NCBI GenBank assembly: GCA_902797555.1
Contig: CADBTM010000054.1
Location: 1-5,438, forward strand
Origin: Oscillospiraceae bacterium
GTDB lineage: Bacteria; Bacillota; Clostridia; Oscillospirales; Butyricicoccaceae
Direction of reading: 5' to 3'
DNA length: 5,438 bases
Below, piece after piece: positions 1 through 4,901 of the stretch. The position numbers and the translations under genes are program-made. Below the pieces are notes generated by a model. That model searched no databases. It worked only from the letters and a program-made list of their open reading frames with translations, and was not told the origin of the DNA. Each line of letters begins with the position of its first letter. Position 1 is the first letter of the stretch.

Positions 1-1
1 G

Positions 2-25
2 ATGGCCGTGATCGAATTGGTCTGA
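2..25 (+). CDS. possible 3' end of an upstream plus-strand gene (partial)
   Basis: Frame 2 reads seven codons ending in the residues MAVIELV and then a TGA stop at 23-25, only 14 nt before a strong plus-strand terminator. That spacing is typical for the end of a gene. Nothing about its function can be read from seven residues. Frame 3 also stops early, at 9-11, and frame 1 reads on through the terminator, so the frame choice rests only on the stop-to-terminator spacing and is uncertain. Confidence 0.35.
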   Translation: MAVIELV

Positions 26-39
26 TCCCTTACGAGCCA

Positions 40-88
40 AAAGGCATTGCTGCACAAATGATGCTGTGCAGCAATGCCTTTCTTTTTT
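40..88 (+). terminator. rho-independent terminator, plus strand (possibly bidirectional)
   Basis: A perfect 17-bp stem (40-56 pairing with 65-81) closes an 8-nt loop at 57-64. The 3' arm runs into TTTCTTTTTT at 79-88. This is a textbook intrinsic terminator for the gene that enters from the left edge. On the minus strand the same hairpin is followed by only four T residues (TTTTGG), so it might also stop transcripts arriving from the minus-strand operon, less efficiently. Confidence 0.93.
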
Positions 89-93
89 ACGGC

Positions 94-123
94 AAACCGC
101 CGTCGCGGAGGCGACGGCGGTTT
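94..123 (-). terminator. hairpin at the end of the minus-strand operon, probable terminator
   Basis: A perfect 13-bp GC-rich stem (94-106 with 111-123) and a GGAG tetraloop (plus-strand reading) begin 4 nt beyond the TAA stop of the hydrolase gene at 128-130. Read on the minus strand, the stem ends in three T residues and then GCCG, so there is no good U-tract. It may act as a weak terminator, as a 3'-end stabilising hairpin, or together with the larger hairpin at 40-81. Confidence 0.65.
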
Positions 124-127
124 CTAT

Positions 128-1072
128 TTATCCGATATGCGTTTCAATAAAAGCTTTCCATTCTTGTTCCACCCGCTCCCGTTCCACCAGAAAGCTCATG
201 CCGTGGGTGGCGCCGGGGACGGTGATCAGCTCTTTTTCTCCCGCCGCGGCGGCAAAGTTTTGCCGGGACATCTCGCAGGGGACAAAATCATCGGCCTCGC
301 CGTGGATGAGCAGAACGGGCAGCCTGGTGTGCTTCAGCGCCTCCCGGGCGTCGGCGCCGTCGATGGAGAAGCCCGCCAGCGCCCGGCAGCACAGGTCCGC
401 GCCGAACAGCAGGCCTGCGGGAAGATGCATGGCTCTTTTGAGCACCGAGGCAAAGATATCCCTCGGGCTGGTATAGCCGCAGTCGGCACACACCGCCCGG
501 ACGTTGGGGGGCAGGTCAAGGCCGGCGGCCATCAGTACGGTGGCGGCGCCCATGCTCATGCCCTCCAGCAGCACCGGCGTTTTCTCGCCAAAGCGCTCCA
601 GCGTCCAGATGCACCAATCCCGCACGTCCATCCGCTCCTTGACGCCCATGGTGAGCCACGTTCCCTCGCTTTGGCAGTGGGCGCGCTGATCGATGGCCAG
701 CAGGGTAAAGCCCATGTCATACAGCGGGCGAAAGGCACAGCTGAAATCGGCATAGCTGCTGCTGTGAAAGCCGTGGCACAGAATGGCCACGCCCCGCTGG
801 GCGGGGTTGGAAAAGAGGACACCGTGGAGACGCAGACCGTCGTCGCTTTCGATCCACACGTCCTCCTTGGCGTGGCGGTTGTACCAGTCCCGCTCCTCCC
901 GGATGGTGGGGATATACTGTCCCATGGGGGTGCCCTCCATCTTGCGGAGGAAGGAGTCGGGGTCGTCGGGCTGCCGCCGCAAAAAGAGGAAGAGCAGCAC
1001 CGTGCAAAAAGCAAAATAGAGAAGGAGTGCCAGCAGGACGATGCCCAGCAGAGTGAGGATCAGCGGCTGCAC
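128..1072 (-). CDS. membrane-anchored alpha/beta hydrolase (serine hydrolase family)
   Basis: This 314-residue protein is an alpha/beta-fold hydrolase with an intact triad. Residues 4-31 form one long hydrophobic segment, probably a membrane anchor. The LRR that follows suggests, by the positive-inside rule, that the catalytic domain faces the cytoplasm. HGF (100-102) is the usual oxyanion-hole region. The nucleophile elbow is GMSMG with Ser173. The acid is probably Asp261 in HGEADDFVP, and His290 in ATHG completes the triad. The stretch DQRAHCQSEG (128-137) matches the D-R-G-H-G-x-S-E-G motif of YqkD-like hydrolases, with Cys in place of a Gly. The family acts on esters or amides; the substrate here is unknown. 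I chose the GTG at 1070-1072 because the next Met codons (residues 45 and 50) would remove the anchor. It lies 3 nt after the GGT stop with only a weak GGGGG upstream, so translation is probably coupled. It is the last gene of the operon. Confidence 0.9.
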   Translation of the reverse strand: MQPLILTLLGIVLLALLLYFAFCTVLLFLFLRRQPDDPDSFLRKMEGTPMGQYIPTIREERDWYNRHAKEDVWIESDDGLRLHGVLFSNPAQRGVAILCHGFHSSSYADFSCAFRPLYDMGFTLLAIDQRAHCQSEGTWLTMGVKERMDVRDWCIWTLERFGEKTPVLLEGMSMGAATVLMAAGLDLPPNVRAVCADCGYTSPRDIFASVLKRAMHLPAGLLFGADLCCRALAGFSIDGADAREALKHTRLPVLLIHGEADDFVPCEMSRQNFAAAAGEKELITVPGATHGMSFLVERERVEQEWKAFIETHIG

Positions 1073-1075
1073 GGC

Positions 1076-2725
1076 TCACACCCCCATGGCAAGACCGTCC
1101 CGGCGGGGGTCGGCGGCGCCTGCGATGGTGCCGTCGGGGAGATATTGGACGCCGTTCACCGCGCCCATGATGCGATCCCACTGGGGATAGGTCTTCATCC
1201 TGTGCCCCATGGCGGCAAGCTGCACGGCGGTCTGACGGGAAATGCGGCTTTCATAGATCAGCTCGGCGGTCTGGTCGTCGCCCATGCGGGGCGAGCCCAC
1301 GGCCTCCTCCAGACCCATGCCGTGATCCACCAGCTTGGAGATCACCTGCGCCACCGACGAGATGATGCGGATGCCGCCCGGGCTGCCAAGCACGGCAAAG
1401 GGCTTGCCGTCCTTGAGCAAAAAGGTGGGGGACATGCAGCTCAGCGGCACCTTTCCACCCGCCACCGAGTTTGCCTCGCCGGGATAGATGGACAGATCTT
1501 CCATCTGGTCGTTGAGCAAAAAGCCCAGCCCCTCGGGCACCACGCACGATCCGAAAAAGTGGTTGATGGTGCGGGTGACGGCCACCAGATTGCCCTCGCT
1601 GTCGGCAATGGAAAAGTGGGTGGTGCTGGGGCTCTCGTAATGCCACGGGTCGCCGCACTTGGGCGTATGCACCCGCAGCGGGTCAAAGCGGTCGGCCAGC
1701 AGCTTGGCATAGTCCTTGCTCAGCAGACCCTGCAGGGGCACGCGGACAAAGTTGGGGTCGCCCATATAGGCCGCCCGGTCGGCATAGACCATCTTGCACA
1801 CCTCGGAAAAGAGGTGGAGATATTCCGCGCTGTTGACTTCCATGCTTCCCACGTCAAAGTTCTCCAGCACGTTGAGAATCTCCACCACATGGGTGCCGCC
1901 GGAGGAGGGCGGCGGGGACGAGATCACGTCATATCCCCGATAGGTGCCCCGCACCGGCTGCAGGATGCGCACGCGGAAATCCCGCAGGTCGTCCAGCGTG
2001 AGGATGCCGCCGTCCTTTTGCACCTGCCGGACGATGCGGTTTGCGATGTCCCCGGTGTAAAAGGCCTCGGCGCCGCCCTCGGCGATGCGATCCAGCGTAT
2101 CCGCCAGATCGGGGTTGCGCACGATGTCGCCCACGGCGTAGGGCGCGCCGTCCTTGAGATAAAACCGCCAGCCGTCGCCGTATTGCAGCAGCTGGGGCGC
2201 ATGCTCCTGCATATCCCCGTGGAGCATGGGCGTCACCACATAGCCCTCCCGCGCCAGTGCGGCGGCGGGGGCGATCACCTCCCGGCGATCCATGGTGCCG
2301 TAATGCTCCAGCGCATACAGCAATCCGGCCACGTCACCGGGCACGGCCACCGCCCGTCCGCCGTAGATGTTGCTCAGATCCCGGGCCTTGTTGCTGCCGT
2401 CGCCCGAGGGCTCGTACATGTCGGGAGTGGCCGCCTTGGGCGCCGTCTCCCGAAAGTCCAGAAAGACACAGTCCCCCGTTTTTCCATCCCGCAGCAGCAA
2501 AAATCCGCCGCCGCCGATGCCGGAGGCGTTGGGCTCGCACACGCCCAGAGCAAAGGCCGTTGCCACGGCGGCGTCCACCGCGTTGCCGCCCCGGCGCAGG
2601 ATCTCTGTGCCGATGGCGGAGGCCTCCGCCCGTCCGGAGGACACCACACCCTTTTTGCCGGTGCAGGCGCGACCGGTGCGGATCATGTTTCCGTTTGCGT
2701 CAAAGGGAAGAAAGCCGGTTTTCAT
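1076..2725 (-). CDS. ggt: gamma-glutamyltransferase (gamma-glutamyltranspeptidase), no signal peptide
   Basis: This 549-residue protein matches gamma-glutamyltranspeptidase along its whole length. The family cleaves the gamma-glutamyl bond of glutathione or other gamma-glutamyl compounds, transferring the group to water or an acceptor. The precursor cuts itself before a Thr that becomes the nucleophile. Here that is Thr368 in STTHFS, with Thr386 and Asn388 (TRTIN) and Asp410 matching E. coli Thr409, Asn411 and Asp433. Arg92 in DFRETAP matches the carboxylate-binding Arg114. GGNAVDAAVA (47-56), GGGGF (71-75), PPPSSGG (271-277) and GSPGG (447-451) are family signatures. Two things are odd: the SS pair that binds substrate in E. 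coli is S429-C430 here (PLSCMSPT), and there is no export signal although most characterised bacterial GGTs are secreted. The stretch equivalent to the E. coli lid loop (about 412-426) is shortened. The ATG at 2723-2725 follows GGAAGGG (2734-2740) by 8 nt. The open frame continues upstream, but only as a shadow inside the VanW gene. Confidence 0.95.
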   Translation of the reverse strand: MKTGFLPFDANGNMIRTGRACTGKKGVVSSGRAEASAIGTEILRRGGNAVDAAVATAFALGVCEPNASGIGGGGFLLLRDGKTGDCVFLDFRETAPKAATPDMYEPSGDGSNKARDLSNIYGGRAVAVPGDVAGLLYALEHYGTMDRREVIAPAAALAREGYVVTPMLHGDMQEHAPQLLQYGDGWRFYLKDGAPYAVGDIVRNPDLADTLDRIAEGGAEAFYTGDIANRIVRQVQKDGGILTLDDLRDFRVRILQPVRGTYRGYDVISSPPPSSGGTHVVEILNVLENFDVGSMEVNSAEYLHLFSEVCKMVYADRAAYMGDPNFVRVPLQGLLSKDYAKLLADRFDPLRVHTPKCGDPWHYESPSTTHFSIADSEGNLVAVTRTINHFFGSCVVPEGLGFLLNDQMEDLSIYPGEANSVAGGKVPLSCMSPTFLLKDGKPFAVLGSPGGIRIISSVAQVISKLVDHGMGLEEAVGSPRMGDDQTAELIYESRISRQTAVQLAAMGHRMKTYPQWDRIMGAVNGVQYLPDGTIAGAADPRRDGLAMGV

Positions 2726-2730
2726 ACAAA

Positions 2731-3558
2731 TCACCCTTCCGTTCGGATCTTTTTTGGATCGATATATTCCTCCGCGTAGCACACGCGGGCATGAGGCTGT
2801 TGGAGCAGCTGGCGGGAGAGCTCTTTGCCGGTGGCACGGTCCACCTTGCGGCGGATCACCCGGTTGGAGCGGTACCACGTGTCTCCCTCCTTGGAAAAAT
2901 ACTCGTCCTCGCACAAAACGTGCCATACATGGTCGGGCAGGGAAGTGCACCGCAGCTCGCCCCGGAGATAGTCTCCGTCGCTGTGGACGAGGAGCTGATA
3001 GGTGTCCGCCGTGTCGTTGCGGAACCGATAGTCCAGATAGTTGTACAGGATGGACGTTCCCACGCCAAAGGGCACCTGACGGCCGAAATCGGGGAAGAGG
3101 TCATAGTCGTCGTGATGGTGCCGCTCCACGATGGTCAGGTCGGAGTGGAGGATCATCCAGTGGATCAGGTTGGAAAACTGGCACATGCCGCCGCCCACGC
3201 TTTCGCCGGGGGTGCCGTTGTGGAGCACCATCCCGGGCAAAAAGCCCCGTTTTGCGGTGCACCGTCCCACCAGACGCCAAAAGGAAAAGGTCTCGCCGGG
3301 GCGGATGAGAATGCCGTCCACACAGGGGGCGGCCAGCCCCAGGGAAACGGCTTTGTTGTTCTGCAGCCGCATGTCCACCTGCCCCAGCGTGCGGCGAATG
3401 AGGGAATTGTGCCGATAGATCAGAACGGGCAGGGGCTCCGATTGCTTTTCCTTGGCAAACCGTGCCCCGGAAAGGGCGTCCGACAGCTTGCGCTGCACAA
3501 TGTTTTTCTCTACCGCGGCGCGGTAGAGCGCAGGGGAAAGTTCCGATAAACGCTTCAA
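2731..3558 (-). CDS. VanW family protein
   Basis: This 275-residue protein belongs to the VanW family, named after a gene of unknown biochemical role in VanB-type vancomycin resistance clusters. From memory, the length and layout resemble enterococcal VanW. The core spans about residues 86-205, with RPGETFSFW (86-94), GGGMCQFSN (122-130), the His-rich IVERHHHDD (143-151) and the RFRND segment (178-182). I see no signal peptide or transmembrane helix, so the protein should be cytoplasmic or loosely membrane-associated. The start is a TTG at 3556-3558 overlapping the TGA of the upstream pseudouridine synthase gene, with a perfect AGGAGG (complement of 3565-3570) 6 nt upstream. The ATG at 3660 is rejected because it lies deep in the upstream gene. 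No vanR, vanS, vanH, ligase or vanX gene is nearby, so a resistance role is not supported. VanW proteins outside resistance clusters are common in Clostridia and uncharacterised. Confidence 0.9.
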   Translation of the reverse strand: MKRLSELSPALYRAAVEKNIVQRKLSDALSGARFAKEKQSEPLPVLIYRHNSLIRRTLGQVDMRLQNNKAVSLGLAAPCVDGILIRPGETFSFWRLVGRCTAKRGFLPGMVLHNGTPGESVGGGMCQFSNLIHWMILHSDLTIVERHHHDDYDLFPDFGRQVPFGVGTSILYNYLDYRFRNDTADTYQLLVHSDGDYLRGELRCTSLPDHVWHVLCEDEYFSKEGDTWYRSNRVIRRKVDRATGKELSRQLLQQPHARVCYAEEYIDPKKIRTEG

Positions 3559-4454
3559 AGCGATCCTCCTAACAGCATGGAAAACAGTGCGGGATCGGGC
3601 AGGACAAAATGCAGCGGCTCGCCCGTGGTGGGCTGGGTCAGCCACAGCTCCCGGGAGCACAGGGCAAAGCCCTCCACGCCCATAAGCTCGGTTCCGTACA
3701 TAAAATCTCCGCAGATGGGATAGCCCAGATGGCTGAGATGGCAGCGGATCTGGTGGGTGCGTCCGGTCTCCAGCTCCAGCTCCAGCAGGGTGCGGCCGTT
3801 CTGTTCGTCCAGCACCCGATAGCGGGTGACCGCCCGCTGTCCGTCCTCCCGGACGCAGCGGCGGATGCCGACGCCCTCGGCCTTGCCGATGGGCAGGTCG
3901 ATTACGCCGCTTTGCGGCAGGCCGATTCCTTCCACCACGGCGTGATATCTGCGGCGCAATGTGCCCGCCGCAAGCTGATCCTCCAGCCGCTGGGCGGCAA
4001 GCTGATTTTTGGCGCAGGTCATCAGACCGCAGGTGCCCCGATCCAGCCGGTTGATGGCGCGAAAGGTGGGGTTCTGTCCGGTCCGGCTGAGATAGTATAC
4101 CACCCGGTTGCCCACGGTCTCCCCGTCAAAATGCCCCGGGGAGGGATGCACCGGCAGACCGGAGGGCTTGTTGAGGATGAGCACGTCCCCGTCCTCGTAT
4201 ACCACGTCCAGCGCCCCCGCGGCGGCAGGCACCCGCCGCAGCTTGCCCGAATCGGGCTCCCGCAGGATGGACAGCACCTGTCCCGCCCGGACGGTGCGGC
4301 GCACGGTGACCCGCTCGCCGTCCAGCGCGATGCCCCCGTCGGTCACCTTCAGCCGGCGCAGCAGGTTGGTGGAAAGGGAAAACTCCCGGTGCAGCAGGGT
4401 CAAAACCTCCAGCCCGTCGTCCTCCGGGACGCAGCGGTATTCCAGCCGATCCAT
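3555..4454 (-). CDS. RluA-family pseudouridine synthase (RluD-like)
   Basis: This 299-residue enzyme should isomerise specific uridines to pseudouridine in 23S rRNA or possibly tRNA in the cytoplasm. Residues about 16-62 look like the N-terminal S4 RNA-binding domain of RluD-type members. The catalytic domain follows. VLILNKPSGLPVHPSPG (91-107) is the first family motif. AINRLDRGTCGL (133-144) contains the catalytic Asp138, and LETGRTHQIRCHL (228-240) with GYPICGD (244-250) closes the active site. The usual HRLD reads NRLD here, with Asn135 for His; the catalytic Arg-Leu-Asp is intact. The target uridine cannot be predicted from sequence alone, so no rlu letter is assigned. The ATG at 4452-4454 is preceded by AAAGGGGG (complement of 4462-4469) at 7 nt. 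This is the first gene of the minus-strand operon, and its last codons supply the ribosome binding site of the VanW gene. Confidence 0.94.
   Translation of the reverse strand: MDRLEYRCVPEDDGLEVLTLLHREFSLSTNLLRRLKVTDGGIALDGERVTVRRTVRAGQVLSILREPDSGKLRRVPAAAGALDVVYEDGDVLILNKPSGLPVHPSPGHFDGETVGNRVVYYLSRTGQNPTFRAINRLDRGTCGLMTCAKNQLAAQRLEDQLAAGTLRRRYHAVVEGIGLPQSGVIDLPIGKAEGVGIRRCVREDGQRAVTRYRVLDEQNGRTLLELELETGRTHQIRCHLSHLGYPICGDFMYGTELMGVEGFALCSRELWLTQPTTGEPLHFVLPDPALFSMLLGGSL
3565..3570 (-). promoter_or_regulatory. ribosome binding site fixing the TTG start of the VanW gene
   Basis: AGGAGG on the minus strand sits inside the last codons of the pseudouridine synthase gene. It is 6 nt upstream of a TTG whose last two bases are shared with the TGA stop of that gene. 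The perfect match and ideal spacing decide this non-ATG start and suggest stop-start re-initiation. Confidence 0.88.
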
Positions 4455-4485
4455 CCTGCCGCCCCCTTTCGCTCTCTAAAGCATT

Positions 4486-4514
4486 ATTTTACCATGTTAC
4501 AGCATCGGATGCAA
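4486..4514 (-). promoter_or_regulatory. sigma-A-type promoter for the four-gene minus-strand operon
   Basis: Read on the minus strand there is TTGCAT (4509-4514), a 17-nt spacer and TAAAAT (4486-4491). TGG directly before the -10 gives an extended -10 element, which can compensate for the weak -35. Transcription would begin near 4479, leaving a short leader of about 25 nt before the ATG at 4454. It is the only good promoter-like site seen upstream of the first gene. Confidence 0.7.
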
Positions 4515-4561
4515 GAGATATCGTGCGGCGGTGCGGCGCAGCGCATTTTTCCACAAATTGC

Positions 4562-4599
4562 ACTTGACTTTTTTGCGTAAAACGCATATACTGTCAAGT
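4562..4599. repeat. nested inverted repeat over the thrS promoter
   Basis: ACTTGAC (4562-4568) and GTCAAGT (4593-4599) are perfect inverted 7-mers. Inside them GCGT AAA ACGC (4575-4585) is a second perfect inverted repeat with nearly the same centre (about 4580). The outer left arm covers the -35 box and the outer right arm abuts the -10 box. This could be an operator for a dimeric regulator, or chance in part because one arm includes the consensus -35 sequence. Confidence 0.6.
4564..4592 (+). promoter_or_regulatory. sigma-A-type promoter for the thrS leader
   Basis: TTGACT (4564-4569), exactly 17 nt, then TATACT (4587-4592) is a near-consensus vegetative promoter. Transcription would start near 4598-4600, just before the T-box leader. 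It lies back to back with the minus-strand operon promoter, the two -35 boxes being about 50 nt apart. An inverted repeat is nearly centred on this promoter. Confidence 0.88.
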
Positions 4600-4788
4600 A
4601 ATCGGATATTCAAATCCTGTGAACGGGACGGGCGGCGGCGCCCGACGCGAAAGAGAACGGGGATCATCGGCTGAAAGTCCCCTGCGTGTCATGCCGCAGG
4701 CTCTACCACCCGGGAGGAGCGCTCTCGAAGCGTTGAGAGAGCGACGTCGGCCGCGTTAAGGCACACGAGCGGCAGGATCTTCCTGCAA

Positions 4789-4824
4789 GCAGAGTGGAAC
4801 CACGGATGCTTCGTCCGCCTCTGC
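4789..4824 (+). promoter_or_regulatory. T-box antiterminator
   Basis: GCAGAG (4789-4794) pairs with CTCTGC (4819-4824). Above the T-box bulge TGGAACCA (4795-4802) a second helix forms between 4803-4807 and 4813-4817 with a 5-nt loop. The 3' side of this structure (4817-4824) is also the 5' arm of the terminator, so the two folds exclude each other. Binding of the uncharged tRNA acceptor end to TGGA would hold the antiterminator. Confidence 0.9.
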
Positions 4825-4849
4825 ACCCAAAGGGTGCGGAGGCGTTTTT
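4817..4849 (+). terminator. T-box-controlled rho-independent terminator
   Basis: A 12-bp stem with one G-U wobble (4817-4828 with 4832-4843) and an AAA loop is followed by GTTTTT. It ends about 50 nt before the thrS start codon and competes with the antiterminator for 4817-4824. It should stop transcription when tRNA-Thr is charged. Confidence 0.93.
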
Positions 4850-4887
4850 CGTTCCCAGAGGGAAAAACGGAGCATATCTTATTTTTC

Positions 4888-4893
4888 AGGAGG
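4888..4893 (+). promoter_or_regulatory. ribosome binding site of thrS
   Basis: AGGAGG lies 8 nt before the ATG at 4902-4904, a perfect match to the anti-Shine-Dalgarno sequence, and it lies outside the terminator hairpin. Control is therefore expected at transcription rather than at translation. Confidence 0.9.
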
Positions 4894-4901
4894 AACGAAA
4901 C

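Larger units (their letters stand above)
4599..4849 (+). ncRNA. T-box riboswitch leader of thrS (tRNA-Thr sensing)
   Basis: The thrS leader carries every main part of a T-box element, which reads the charging state of tRNA and terminates transcription when the tRNA is aminoacylated. Stem I can be hand-folded as base 4615-4618 with 4715-4718, a likely K-turn with GA on each side, then 4625-4627 with 4709-4711. A specifier loop follows, with ACC (Thr) at 4705-4707 followed by a purine. Upper helices end in an AGAGAA bulge (4652-4657) and a distal stem 4659-4663 with 4678-4682. Intermediate hairpins are 4720-4726 with 4737-4743, and 4772-4777 with 4781-4786. The T-box sequence at 4791-4804 matches 12 of 14 positions of the family consensus. 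Its TGGA (4795-4798) would pair with a tRNA ending UCCA, as expected for Firmicute tRNA-Thr. A second ACC at 4708-4710 makes the exact specifier register slightly uncertain, but either reading gives threonine, which agrees with the downstream gene. Confidence 0.93.

Noticed and set aside
1..38. A tRNA or other RNA gene end before the first terminator
   Set aside because: There is no T-arm sequence, acceptor stem or CCA end; a short coding tail ending in TGA fits better.
74..2779. Plus-strand open frame of 901 codons opposite the hydrolase and GGT genes
   Set aside because: It is antisense to two clearly recognised genes, has a low-complexity His/Gly/Ala/Val-rich composition typical of GC-rich antisense frames, starts inside a terminator hairpin, and shows no family motif.
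2726..2950. N-terminal extension of GGT by 75 codons
   Set aside because: The extension is entirely inside the VanW gene in another frame and looks nothing like GGT or a signal peptide. The ATG at 2723-2725 has a well-spaced ribosome binding site.
2257..3549. Plus-strand open frame of 430 codons
   Set aside because: It is antisense to the GGT and VanW genes and begins as an Arg/Pro/Cys-rich shadow translation with no recognisable domain.
2731..3558. A vancomycin resistance locus
   Set aside because: Only a VanW-family gene is present. No regulator, dehydrogenase, ligase or dipeptidase of a van cluster lies in the window, and VanW proteins are widespread in non-resistant Clostridia.
3559..3660. 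Longer VanW form starting from an upstream ATG
   Set aside because: It would overlap the conserved end of the pseudouridine synthase gene by about 100 nt. The TTG with a perfect AGGAGG six bases upstream fits much better.
3609..4580. Plus-strand open frame of 323 codons
   Set aside because: It is antisense to the pseudouridine synthase gene and runs through both divergent promoters.
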